A stretch of DNA of 64,000 nt, taken from JBFLYN01 sp040756655 (GTDB lineage Bacteria > Bacillota > Sulfobacillia > UBA8153). The notes under the pieces are model-generated. The model saw only the letters and a list, made by a program, of their open reading frames with translations. It did no database searches and was not told the origin of the DNA. Location of the stretch: NCBI GenBank assembly GCA_040756655.1, contig JBFLYN010000011.1, forward strand, positions 10,728-74,727. The letters run 5' to 3'. How positions within the stretch are numbered: the stretch's first letter is position 1; every line of letters starts with the position of its first letter. Position numbers and translations under genes: made by a program. Below are positions 8,110 through 17,489 of the stretch, in pieces.

Positions 8110-11100
8110 TCATTGGTCCCGCAGAAGTGTCATTAGTTTCTGGTAACGGTCTCCGTCGCCACCCACGATGGAAGATCCATGACGGCTGCCCAGAGGAGCT
8201 ACCATTACTTGGGGTTGCTCTTCCACAAACACTCCTTGGTCCGAAGCGTCAACAGAGACACTAACACTGGCGGACTGGCCTGCGAAGGGCACTGGTGCGC
8301 TGACCACTCCGGACCTGGGAAGGTACTTGATACCGTTGACGTAAGCCGGTGACTCCACTCTCCTGAGGTTCTCAGAGACGAAATGAACAGACACGTTCCC
8401 GTGTGACCCGGCAACCGCCCCTCCGGGCACCAGTTCGGGCCGTAGAGGGTAGTCCACCCGCGGCAAACTGAGGTAGACTACCGGGACATCACTCTCCGAT
8501 GGTCTTACTGCCAGTCGGAGGTCATCAGAGTAAAGCGGAAGCTCTGACAGCGCCAGCTCTATGATCTCATTGCCTACCAGCCGGGTCGCAGTGGGCGCTA
8601 ACGATACGCCAGCGTTCACCGTAATGCGCTCTCGGTAGCGCACGGTAATCTTGCTGGCGCCGAGGATGCCGGGTGTCTCCACGTATGCAACATACGCGCC
8701 CGGACTAGGGTGGACGACTTCAACTCGCTGGGTGGAGCGTCCAGAGATCGCAGAACTACCTACTTGGCGGTAACGCTTGATGCTAGGATCATAGTAGTAA
8801 AGATAGAGGGCAAGCTCAGTGCCAGTCACGGAAGGCTGATCAACAATCACCTCCAGGGCACTCACGCCGAAGGGCACCGGGGTTACTGCCTGGAAGCGGG
8901 CATACCCCTGGTACAGTATCAGCATTTGCTCGCTAGCGCTCGGGGGAACTAGATCCCTGACTACCTGAAAGCTTACATCTCGTCCAGGGCCAAAGTAGTG
9001 GAGACGAGCCGATGCGGAAACACGAGAGCCTTCAACTGAAAAGCCAGACAGGTAAGGTTCTACCCTGTAGCCACTCACGCGCACGTCGAGCTGCACAACT
9101 TGTGGACGGCTGTTGGCAGAGAGGTCAACCACTGCTTCCCAGATGCCTGGGACCGGGTCGTCGATCTGAAGTACTAAGCCGCCTGATAGCGGGCCAACCG
9201 AATGCAGGCGGCCACCCGGTTCGAAGAGGTAGACGTCCCCTGAATAGGCATCATGCCCTAAGGCAGCGATGGTGCCATCGAGATCAGTTACTCCCTTGCC
9301 GACGGCCACGTGAAACCGTGCCAGCATACCGGGTTCTACTCGCTTGGTGAGCGAAACACGGGTACCTCCAGAGATCCGCCCGTAGGGGATGATCACGACG
9401 ATGAACGCAGAGGCGGCGACGCGTCCATCAGGGGTTACGGCGTCCAACCGCGCGTGATGAACCCCAACTTCCTGGGGAGGGGTTAGGGCCACCCGGATGC
9501 GCCTGCTCGTACCAGGCTGGACCGTGGTAGAGGACACCAGGGGCCTCGCCCATGCTGTGTTGCTGAGAACCCTCAAGTCGGCGCTGTTGAGGCCCTGGTT
9601 CGTCAACAGCCATTCTACCTCGCCAAGCGGCGCATCCAAGACAACGGTTTCTTCATGAATCTCGTCTCCTAGGATGACTTGCGAGTGAAGGTCTGGGGTG
9701 CTCAGCTCGCTCCGCAGGTGGTTCCAGGCTCCCAGCAGGTCTATCTGGCCATATCCCCGTTCGAGGGGGCTAAATGCAGTGAGAGCTCGAGAAGTCGCCC
9801 GTACCGACCTCGCAAGGTCGCGCTCACCCGTCCCCAGGCGCGCGGTGTAAGCTGCTTGCCACAACAGCGCCACTCCCCCTGCCACTTTGGCCGCTGCTAC
9901 ACTGGTACCTTCAACAAGAGCTACAGTCTCGCTCCGCCACGAAGGCAACAGCGCCACCGCCATAGCAGGTGCCACCAGCGAAGGGGAGCCATAGATGCCA
10001 CCAACTGATGAATAGACAGCAACGGTGGGGTGCTGCACGCTAACGCCAAAATGGTACTGCCACATACCGGGAGACACGAGCCCACCGACAATCAAAACGT
10101 TTCGCCCCGGGGACCCCAAGGTCATGGTGTCCAACCCAGGACCATCGTTACCAGCTGCCAGTACCACCAACATTCCGTACCGTTGTGCCGCAGCGTGGAT
10201 GGCCTCTAATTCGCGACGGGCCTGGGTACCACTGCCAGCAGCACTTATCAGAACTATATGAGCCCCGGCACTCCCTGCATATTCCACCGCTGAGACAATG
10301 GCCTTCCAGGTCCCCTGCCCATCTGAGCCAAAAGCCTTGAGGGCCATGATCTTGGCACCGGGTGCCGTGCCACTCATGCCATGACCAACGAGAACACCTT
10401 CTGCTGCTGCTATGCTCGCCATCTGGGTGCCGTGACCATGTCCGTCAAAACCAATGGATACTTCATTCCCGGCTGGGTCAAGGCCTGCAACCACCACACC
10501 CGTTCCTTTCCGACCACCGGGGGACTGCAGCACCACGCTTTCGCGATAGTGCCGGTAGACGGATATGCCGCGGTCGTCGGACAGGTCGAAGTTCCGGTTG
10601 CGGTCAATGTATACAGTCTCATAGTGCCCAGCAGTGGAGCTATCCACTACCAAAACAAGGAAGGCATCGTTGGGTTTGCCGTTACCGTCCAAGTCACGTC
10701 CGTTTGCCGCTCCTGCAGGCAGTTGCCTTTCCTCTAGCCAGCCATATTTGTACTGGCCGCTGCGCGAGCGGATGGCACCAAGCCGTACCCACCTTCCCTC
10801 AATGAACACAGCGTCACCGCGGACTTCCTCAACATCCCTGAGGGCAACCCTGCCCTCACCTGAGAAATCGACCCACTCCAGAATCTTAGAGCGGTCGCTA
10901 CCATGCAAGGAAGGTAGCGTAGGATCAACGCCAGTGTCAACAACGGCAATGAGGATGCCGCTGCCAGTGGCTCCTGTAGCCTGCCTAAACGCGGGAACAT
11001 TCATCTCATCCAGCCAGAGCAGGGGTTGGAGCACTGTTGAGGCCCCCGCCGATATGGGAGCGAACAGACCGATGACCTGCAGAAGCAGGGCCAGTAGAAC

Positions 11101-11133
11101 TAAGAAGGTCTCTACCTTTCCAGCCTTTCTCAT
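8110..11133 (-). CDS. large secreted subtilisin-like serine protease (S8)
   Basis: The 1007-residue protein has a signal peptide (residues 1-32) and an S8 catalytic domain up to about residue 470. The triad is clear: Asp in VVDTGVDPT, His in DGHGHGTQMASIAA and Ser in EGTSVAAAKVAGGVALL. A roughly 100-residue insertion between Asp and His carries a Ca-like acidic stretch (GRDLDGNGKPND), as in tripeptidyl-peptidase II/KP-43-like subtilases. The C-terminal 500 residues are beta-rich and probably form jelly-roll and Ig-like domains. It lies between an SLH protein gene and an S41 protease gene with gaps of 15 bases on each side, so processing or turnover of surface proteins is a reasonable role. 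Confidence 0.9.
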   Translation of the reverse strand: MRKAGKVETFLVLLALLLQVIGLFAPISAGASTVLQPLLWLDEMNVPAFRQATGATGSGILIAVVDTGVDPTLPSLHGSDRSKILEWVDFSGEGRVALRDVEEVRGDAVFIEGRWVRLGAIRSRSGQYKYGWLEERQLPAGAANGRDLDGNGKPNDAFLVLVVDSSTAGHYETVYIDRNRNFDLSDDRGISVYRHYRESVVLQSPGGRKGTGVVVAGLDPAGNEVSIGFDGHGHGTQMASIAAAEGVLVGHGMSGTAPGAKIMALKAFGSDGQGTWKAIVSAVEYAGSAGAHIVLISAAGSGTQARRELEAIHAAAQRYGMLVVLAAGNDGPGLDTMTLGSPGRNVLIVGGLVSPGMWQYHFGVSVQHPTVAVYSSVGGIYGSPSLVAPAMAVALLPSWRSETVALVEGTSVAAAKVAGGVALLWQAAYTARLGTGERDLARSVRATSRALTAFSPLERGYGQIDLLGAWNHLRSELSTPDLHSQVILGDEIHEETVVLDAPLGEVEWLLTNQGLNSADLRVLSNTAWARPLVSSTTVQPGTSRRIRVALTPPQEVGVHHARLDAVTPDGRVAASAFIVVIIPYGRISGGTRVSLTKRVEPGMLARFHVAVGKGVTDLDGTIAALGHDAYSGDVYLFEPGGRLHSVGPLSGGLVLQIDDPVPGIWEAVVDLSANSRPQVVQLDVRVSGYRVEPYLSGFSVEGSRVSASARLHYFGPGRDVSFQVVRDLVPPSASEQMLILYQGYARFQAVTPVPFGVSALEVIVDQPSVTGTELALYLYYYDPSIKRYRQVGSSAISGRSTQRVEVVHPSPGAYVAYVETPGILGASKITVRYRERITVNAGVSLAPTATRLVGNEIIELALSELPLYSDDLRLAVRPSESDVPVVYLSLPRVDYPLRPELVPGGAVAGSHGNVSVHFVSENLRRVESPAYVNGIKYLPRSGVVSAPVPFAGQSASVSVSVDASDQGVFVEEQPQVMVAPLGSRHGSSIVGGDGDRYQKLMTLLRDQ

Positions 11134-11148
11134 CGTCTTGCTTCCTCT

Positions 11149-12453
11149 CTACTCCCTGCGCTGAACTTCCAGGTAGTCGATGAGCCCACCCTTGATGGCA
11201 TACGAAATGACCATTCCACTCACAAGACTGCCGGGCTTGAGGCGTTCGCCACAGCAAAAGATAATGGCCTCTGGAGACAACCTTATCACAAACCTCTGTA
11301 AGCCCGCTTCAATCAAGAGAACATAACCGTCTGAGAATACTGCTCTTATCGAACCATGCCCGGAGAAGCGCACAGCGTCAACGGCCCGTATGCTCCCAGT
11401 TGCCCAGTCGTACACGACGTAAGCCAAGTCTCCGGAGCCCAGATCGGTACTGGATGCCGGGCGTCCTTGGCGGAACACCCGGGCCCCGGGTACCAGCGGA
11501 GCCACAACGGTCTGGCCCTTGACGTCCAAGACCAGACTCACTACTCCACCAGTACGCTCCACTGCAACTACGACGCCCTCTTCGGCCCAGAAGAAAAGGT
11601 GTACCTGTGCCAGCCCACCGCTATCCGCAAGGATGACCCCGGCTTGGTCAAAAACCGGGGGGATATCCCCAATGAGTCTGCGCCCGTTTCGAAAGACCAG
11701 GGTGTCACCTATGAAGGGAAGCAGTCGGGAGCCTGAGGGAGTTTCCAACCTCCAACCCTGGCCTTCATGGCTGGTAACCGTACCGAACAGGTGGAAATCC
11801 CGTCCAAGCCATCGCATCAGACGCCTGACCATGACAGCTGCTTCCGACCGGGCGATTTGGATAGAGGGTCTGAAGCTACCGTCTGGATAACCAGTGATGA
11901 GGCCATGGGCAAAAACCATGTTGACCCACTCACGAGCCCACTGGGGGATGTCTCCTGCATCTGTAAAAGGAGTCTCAGGATACGATGCTCCCCCCTTGGC
12001 ACCCAAGACCTGCAACGCACGCCCAAGGGCCACTGCAGCCTCGGCCCTGGTAATCGGGCTATCGGGCTGAAAACGGTCATTACCATACCCCTCAAAAACT
12101 CCGTATTCGCTGGCCGCGAGGATCCAGCTAGTCGCCCAGTGCTCCGCTGGAACGTCACGGTACCGAGGCGCGTAGTGGCCTTGGTCTCTGAACTGGTCAA
12201 GGTCGGCCAGAACAGACACAACCAGCTTGGCCATCTCGGCACGAGTCACGGAAAGGTCAGGCCGAAAGGAACCGTCCTCATAGCCGTGTACGACACCCCA
12301 GGCAGTCAGAAGCGCCACATCGGCCTCAGCCCAATGGTCACGTAAGTCCCAGGGGAGCACTGTAGCGTAGGTATGGTGGGTTAGCAGGACAAGAACCGTT
12401 AACCCAACTAGGAGCCCGGCAACGCCCCGAAATCTCCTTTGGCAGACTTTCAT
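11149..12453 (-). CDS. three-SLH-domain surface protein
   Basis: After a signal peptide (VAGLLVGLTVLVLLTHHTYA) come three well-preserved SLH modules within the first 210 residues: GVVHGYEDGSFRPDLSVTRAEM, GVFEGYGNDRFQPDSPITRAEA-type and GLITGYPDGSFRPSIQIARSEA-type segments. The remaining 220 residues are beta-rich with no recognised enzyme motif. I start the gene at the ATG at 12453 because it opens a normal signal peptide; ATGs at 12516 and 12546 are also in frame, and 12516 has an AGGGAAAG site upstream, so the start is uncertain. The gene sits inside the protease unit 6715-13928, so this SLH protein may dock or scaffold the proteases at the wall. Confidence 0.87.
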   Translation of the reverse strand: MKVCQRRFRGVAGLLVGLTVLVLLTHHTYATVLPWDLRDHWAEADVALLTAWGVVHGYEDGSFRPDLSVTRAEMAKLVVSVLADLDQFRDQGHYAPRYRDVPAEHWATSWILAASEYGVFEGYGNDRFQPDSPITRAEAAVALGRALQVLGAKGGASYPETPFTDAGDIPQWAREWVNMVFAHGLITGYPDGSFRPSIQIARSEAAVMVRRLMRWLGRDFHLFGTVTSHEGQGWRLETPSGSRLLPFIGDTLVFRNGRRLIGDIPPVFDQAGVILADSGGLAQVHLFFWAEEGVVVAVERTGGVVSLVLDVKGQTVVAPLVPGARVFRQGRPASSTDLGSGDLAYVVYDWATGSIRAVDAVRFSGHGSIRAVFSDGYVLLIEAGLQRFVIRLSPEAIIFCCGERLKPGSLVSGMVISYAIKGGLIDYLEVQRRE

Positions 12454-12554
12454 AAGGGAGTGCACCACCGCTTCACCATAGACAACACTAAGATCCCCGC
12501 TCTGAAGTTTCTCCATACCGGACCGCTTTCCCTGCGCCTCCATCATCTGGTAGC

Positions 12555-13928
12555 TTACGGTCTCTCGGAGAGGGCCACTCTTACTGCCTCCTCCAAGACA
12601 CGATCACCCGGGAGCGACGCACGGGCTGCTAGCAGCGACTCTACGGCCTTGAGCCATGAAGCGTCTATGGTATCCCTGGGTACCAAACCCAACTCATCCT
12701 GCAGTTCCATCACGGCTGCTAAGGAACGAGGACCGAATATCCCATCTAGTGGCCCTGGGTTATATCCCATCTTGTGTAGCCATTCCTGAAGGGCAAGAAC
12801 GTCAAGGCCTACCGTCCAAAGCCTGACCGGCCGATACAGGTTCGGCACTGGCGCCACGGACGCTGCAGAGATACGGATCGGTACATCAGGATGGACTCCT
12901 ACTCCGTGCAGGCGCTCGCCGGTGCTCCTCAGCAGTTCACTGACGGTAAGTCTCAGAAGTCCACCGTTAGCTAGCGGAAACGACTGCTGGACCGTCCCTT
13001 TGCCTAATGTACGCTGACCTACAACTACTGCACCAGCCAGATCCTGGAGTGCAGCCGCTAGAAACTCGGCAGCTGAGGCCGTCCTGCCATCCACCATCAC
13101 AACTATCCTAGCACCAGGATCCACCGCATGGGTCGGCGGGGAAGCATCGCCCAGACCCCCACGTGTACCGTCCCGGCGTAGTTCAAACCCGACCGTTGCC
13201 TGTCCAGTCAGGTCTTGAGCTAGTGCAATAGCTACCTCCAGGTTGCCTCCCTCGTTGCCCCTGAGGTCCAAGATGAACGGCTCCGCTCCGAGTCCTTCTA
13301 TGGCATGAAGCAGAAGCGACCTAGCCTCACTTGTTATCGCCCTTACTTGGATGACGAGTACCCCCTGGATGTGGTTCCCTTCTACCACCGGTAGGGCTGC
13401 CGATTGGCGTTGCAGACTCACGATTACAGTTCTGCCGGTACCACCGACCATCACCGTGACATCAACCCGGGTCCCTGGCTCACCTTCTAGGATCCTGATG
13501 GCAAGGTCGAGATCGCTGCCAATGTGTGCAGTCCCTACAGCCAGCAAAGTGTCGCCGGGCAGTAAGCCTGCGGACGCTGCTGGTCCCCCCTCCGCCACTC
13601 GAGCTACCTGCACAGTTCCGTCTACCACCCGCAGCTCAAGCCCTAATGTCCCAGCCCGACGACGTGCTGCCGCCAACCCATCGTTGAGTTCCTGAGCCGA
13701 AAGATATTGGGACGCAGGATCGCGAAGCGCCTCCACAGCGCCACGTAGGGCGCCGTCAACCAGCTTCACGCGGTCCGTCAGCCTGTAGGAATGTGTTTGG
13801 ATCATTCCCACAGTGGCATCTAAGATGGCAAGGTGGTCCAAAGTACCGTCGGCCGCACTCATCACGGAGCAGATCAGGCTTAGCATTATGGTGCAGACGA
13901 GTAGCAAGTACCAAGTATCTTTACCCAT
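12555..13928 (-). CDS. second S41 family protease with peptidoglycan-binding domain
   Basis: A paralogue of the S41 protease at 6715-8094 with the same order: N-terminal signal/anchor (YLLLVCTIMLSLICSVMSA), PDZ domain (GGPAASAGLLPGDTLLAVG), S41 core and C-terminal peptidoglycan-binding domain (MGYNPGPLDGIFGPRSLAAV). The catalytic pair is present: serine in DGRTASAAEFLAA and lysine in TLGKGTVQQSF. I chose the ATG at 13928 because AGGAT lies 8 bases upstream and the signal sequence starts there; the upstream open frame to 14072 has no such support. It is the first gene of the unit 13928-6715. The protein is diverged from its paralogue, suggesting distinct substrates. Confidence 0.88.
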   Translation of the reverse strand: MGKDTWYLLLVCTIMLSLICSVMSAADGTLDHLAILDATVGMIQTHSYRLTDRVKLVDGALRGAVEALRDPASQYLSAQELNDGLAAARRRAGTLGLELRVVDGTVQVARVAEGGPAASAGLLPGDTLLAVGTAHIGSDLDLAIRILEGEPGTRVDVTVMVGGTGRTVIVSLQRQSAALPVVEGNHIQGVLVIQVRAITSEARSLLLHAIEGLGAEPFILDLRGNEGGNLEVAIALAQDLTGQATVGFELRRDGTRGGLGDASPPTHAVDPGARIVVMVDGRTASAAEFLAAALQDLAGAVVVGQRTLGKGTVQQSFPLANGGLLRLTVSELLRSTGERLHGVGVHPDVPIRISAASVAPVPNLYRPVRLWTVGLDVLALQEWLHKMGYNPGPLDGIFGPRSLAAVMELQDELGLVPRDTIDASWLKAVESLLAARASLPGDRVLEEAVRVALSERP

Positions 13929-14139
13929 GGTTGATCCTGCCCCCAATCGAGTAGGAGAGTTCTCCTGTTGGCCTGTGCCGCAGGCCCGGCCTGAGAGTAC
14001 TGCTGGCTCGTTATTGGCGCTCCTCGTGTGGTCTGGTACGTCTTTCTGCGGTTTCTCCGTCCCTCTGCACACCTATGCTTCGAGGTTGTGTGGAGACCGC
14101 TCGCACGGACCCGCTGGCGCTTTCCCGTCTCCAGCGCAT

Positions 14140-14168
14140 AATACAAGGGGCGCCCACCGGGGCGCCCC
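14140..14168 (-). terminator. rho-independent terminator of the SLH gene 14193-17033
   Basis: GGGGCGCC and GGCGCCCC arms (14147-14154 and 14161-14168) form a strong GC stem 25 bases past the stop codon. On the minus strand the stem is followed by TTGTATTATG. This separates the abundant-looking SLH gene upstream from the protease unit that starts at 13928. Confidence 0.8.
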
Positions 14169-14192
14169 CTGCTCATGTCGGTTTCGGAGATG

Positions 14193-17033
14193 CTACGGGG
14201 TGGTAACCTCCACGTAGGTGGCAGTGGTCTGGTCCGCCTTGATCTTATCGTTGATCAGGATGTTGTCAACGGTAGACGCTGCACCATTCTTGATTACAAT
14301 AGCACCGCTAGCGAAGTCGACTGTCGTCGTACCACCACCAGTCAGTGCTACAGTCAGGGTGACGGTAGCAGTGCCTGTGGCACCATACACCACGCTCTTG
14401 CCGGTTACCACACCGTCCACGGTGAACTTCTTGGCTACAATGGAGCTCAGCTTGCCGGTAGTGGCATTGAAGCTCAATGTCGCCGTGCTGCCCTCTAGCA
14501 CCGTACCGAAAGCAGTGGTACGCCCGTTATAGACGATGCTGGTGGCACCCGTCTCTGTGGACGGAACAATGCTCACCACGGCCGGAGTCCAGCCAGTCGG
14601 CGGGCTAGCAACAGTGTAGGTAACGTTGTTCCCGGTGATGGTGGTGATGGTTGCCGACATGGTCCGGTAGAGGTCGACGTTGGTGGGTTTGCCGTCCAGA
14701 TCATAAGTGACCTTGGCAGCATCGTTCTGCCGCACTGCGGCGAAGCCGTTGTCATGGGCAGGAGCACCGAAGCCAGCACCGTTGAGGGTGAACACCACAG
14801 TGCCCGGGATCTCCAGGGAGGTCCCGTCGGTGAAGGTGATGGCCTTGGCAACGGAGCCGTCAGTCTTGATGTAGACGGACTTGTTGGCCACGGTCAGGTA
14901 CTCCACGCCGGTGACGACTACCTGGGTCACCTTGCCAGTGCTGTCCAGAGTCAACTTGACCTGCTCACCCGCTTTGATGGTTTCGCGGGCCACCTGAGTG
15001 CCGCCCCGGAAGAACGTCACGCCGGTAGCGAAAGTGTACGTGGTTCCACCGACGCTGATGGAGGTGCTGGTGGACGTCAGATCCGTACCCACCGAGCCGG
15101 TGACTGTGGTGAAGGCTGTGACGAACAGCAGTTTGCCGGTCTGGTCCAGAGCAGCCGAGATAGCGTCACCGACCTTCACCTCAGCATAGAAGGTAGCATC
15201 GGTCTTGGAGGCTCCACCGAGCGCGTATGTGGCACCAGCAGCAGCTTCATACTGTACACCGTCGATGGTGTAGTAGAACCTATGGGGTGTGGTAGTGGTA
15301 GTAGTAGCCTTCGCCGTCAAGAACCCGGTAACTTTGCGCTGTGTGGCCACGACAGTGTCGATCTTGCCATCCCGGTTGAAGGTGATGGCCAGATGATCGC
15401 CGATCTTGAGGCTAGTTACATCCGCATTGTAGTACGTGAGAGTAGGAGTAGTGGCGCTATCGTCAACAAGCACTCCTGCAGCCGAGATGCTGTACGAGAT
15501 CCGCCTGTAGCTAAAGCCTACCGGAGGGGTGGCTGGAGCTGGTGGGTTGACGGCCTGGACACCATCAAGGATGATGGTGCCAATCCCGCTGTTACCATCG
15601 TAGGTAGCCGTCGTCATGTAGCCTTCGGTCTTGAGGAAGAAGGCATCTACATTGGCCACATTCGTGGTCCCGGGAGTGATCGCCAACTTAACGTTGTCGT
15701 TGAAGGCCAGCTGTGCAAAGGTGGCAGTCGCACCATTGCGGGTGATCTCAGCAGCACTCACAATAGTGTACTCTGTGCCGCCCACGGTGATCTTATTGAC
15801 CACCGAGCCAGTGCTGGTAACCTCAGTCTTCTTGCCGGCGATGTAGCCAGTGACGTTGAACACGAAGATGTTCATCGTCGCGACCTTACCGTTGGCATCG
15901 AGAATGAGGGTGGCTTCCGGCTTCTGGGCCAAGAAAGCGGTGGTGTTGACGTCGCCGATCACGTAGGCTGCACTTGTGCCGGGATTGGTCACCAGGCCGT
16001 TTACCCTGATGATGGGGGATGCGGCCAGCTCATACACAACCCCGCCGACAGTGACCCGGTTACCGAGAGTGCCAGAGGGAGCAGTGTACGCCGTGTAGGC
16101 ACCCTTGATTACCACGGTCTTCGGCAGAACATCGATGAACACGATCTTGCCGCTCTTCTGCGTGTAGGCGATGATGCGGTCGCGCAGATCGGCTAGCTTG
16201 GGTACACCCTTGAGGATAGCATTGGAAGCTACCTCGAAATTCTCCCCACCGATAGTCAGGCTCGTTACGCCAGCCGAGCTGGTCGTGACTGCAGTGACAG
16301 TACCCTCAACAGCAGCTGCCATGGGGGTAGTCCCGAGTTTGTTCAGCAACTTCGCGGTGTCGAAGGTCCAGGCATTGGTCGCGGCCGATCTGCCGGTGCA
16401 GAAGTTCACGGTCAGAGCGTTGGACACGAGCTGGGCGACATCACCACGAGTGCTCAGCTTGTTGGCGGAGAAGTTCGCTGGCAGGATACTCTTCCGAGCT
16501 GTGCCGTCAGCGTTCACGCTCATGTTGGTGGCAGTAAGGATCTCACCCAGGGGCCAAGTTGCGGTGGCCTCGGCCATCGCGCTATAGCCAAGGGCGCGTA
16601 CGATCATGGTCACAGCCTGGGAGGCCAGGATGGTGTTGGAAGGCCCAAAGGTTCCATCCGGAAAACCTCTGATGATGCCCATAGCCGTGGCCACATTGAT
16701 ATAGCCTGAAGCCCAGTGGCTGGCGGGTACATCCGGGAAGGTGGTGGGGTTCCCTTCAAGAATCTTGGCGGCCGATTCCAGACCCAGCATCACCACTAGA
16801 ACTTTTGCAAATTCTGCCCGGGTGACTTCCTGGTCGGGCTTGTAGGTTCCATCGGGATATCCAGCGAAAATGCCGAGAGATGCCGTTTGCAGGATAAACG
16901 ACTCCTGCGCATGACCGGCAACATCGCTGAAGACCGCCGACGGAGCCCTTACAGACGCGAACGCGCTACCGACGGTCCCAAAGACCATCGCTGCTACGAT
17001 CGCGGCTACAAGCACTTTCCGTAGACTCTTCAC
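14193..17033 (-). CDS. large SLH-domain protein, candidate major S-layer protein
   Basis: The 946-residue protein has a signal peptide ending at VGSAFAS and SLH modules in about residues 33-200 (GIFAGYPDGTYKPDQEVTRAEF, GIIRGFPDGTFGPSNTILASQA-type segments and a diverged third copy). The remainder is a long array of Thr/Val/Ala-rich repeats of the form GGVxYELA/TITVGGTEYTI, typical of bacterial S-layer proteins. The gene starts with GTG 10 bases after AAAGGAGG. It has its own strong terminator and a leader with a small hairpin, which fits a separately and highly expressed gene. Codon use is smoother and less GC-rich in places than in the neighbouring enzymes. Whether it is the main S-layer protein is an inference. 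Confidence 0.88.
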   Translation of the reverse strand: MKSLRKVLVAAIVAAMVFGTVGSAFASVRAPSAVFSDVAGHAQESFILQTASLGIFAGYPDGTYKPDQEVTRAEFAKVLVVMLGLESAAKILEGNPTTFPDVPASHWASGYINVATAMGIIRGFPDGTFGPSNTILASQAVTMIVRALGYSAMAEATATWPLGEILTATNMSVNADGTARKSILPANFSANKLSTRGDVAQLVSNALTVNFCTGRSAATNAWTFDTAKLLNKLGTTPMAAAVEGTVTAVTTSSAGVTSLTIGGENFEVASNAILKGVPKLADLRDRIIAYTQKSGKIVFIDVLPKTVVIKGAYTAYTAPSGTLGNRVTVGGVVYELAASPIIRVNGLVTNPGTSAAYVIGDVNTTAFLAQKPEATLILDANGKVATMNIFVFNVTGYIAGKKTEVTSTGSVVNKITVGGTEYTIVSAAEITRNGATATFAQLAFNDNVKLAITPGTTNVANVDAFFLKTEGYMTTATYDGNSGIGTIILDGVQAVNPPAPATPPVGFSYRRISYSISAAGVLVDDSATTPTLTYYNADVTSLKIGDHLAITFNRDGKIDTVVATQRKVTGFLTAKATTTTTTPHRFYYTIDGVQYEAAAGATYALGGASKTDATFYAEVKVGDAISAALDQTGKLLFVTAFTTVTGSVGTDLTSTSTSISVGGTTYTFATGVTFFRGGTQVARETIKAGEQVKLTLDSTGKVTQVVVTGVEYLTVANKSVYIKTDGSVAKAITFTDGTSLEIPGTVVFTLNGAGFGAPAHDNGFAAVRQNDAAKVTYDLDGKPTNVDLYRTMSATITTITGNNVTYTVASPPTGWTPAVVSIVPSTETGATSIVYNGRTTAFGTVLEGSTATLSFNATTGKLSSIVAKKFTVDGVVTGKSVVYGATGTATVTLTVALTGGGTTTVDFASGAIVIKNGAASTVDNILINDKIKADQTTATYVEVTTP

Positions 17034-17489
17034 TTAGTCATTTCCTCCTTTACGTGGTTTCCACGTTCTTTCCTCTCTAAAACCAGGTCTACTTGGGGTT
17101 CATTCCTCTCCTCCTCAGCTCTCTGGCTAATCCCCCCTTTCAAGGATGACACTTGATCAAATCTGGATCTCTTTCAGACTGGTTGACAGCGATTTTGCAA
17201 CACTGACACGTATTCGATGGCTCACATCATTTTTCCTGCGTTGGATATATGTCTGCGCTTCGGGAATTGCTGGTTATGCTGGCTTTTAGCATTTGTGGTT
17301 CTAGAGACAAAGAATCACCTGTTTGGCAGGGCTGTAATGGACATTATAGCACCTTGTCCCAGAACAGGTCAATAATTGCATTTCGTGGGCTGGCGCCAGG
17401 GGCTTTGGACAATCCAATCTATGAGCAGCCAGTCCCGATATACCTTTGCCCCCAATATTTGGGTTAGTACCGATCATTCGCCGTGGCCG
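17034..17489. other. 456-base leader/intergenic region of the large SLH gene
   Basis: No gene is recognised. Near its left end lie the AAAGGAGG site, a perfect hairpin and a three-codon mini-frame that overlaps the GTG start. The rest is AT-richer than its surroundings, as expected for promoter DNA, but no confident -35/-10 pair could be assigned. Confidence 0.5.
17052..17066 (-). promoter_or_regulatory. leader hairpin directly before the SLH gene ribosome-binding site
   Basis: The minus-strand sequence ACGTGGAAACCACGT is a perfect 6-base stem with a 3-base loop. It is followed at once by AAAGGAGG and the GTG start at 17033. A stem in this position could protect the 5' end or tune ribosome access; function is inferred from position only. 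Confidence 0.5.
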
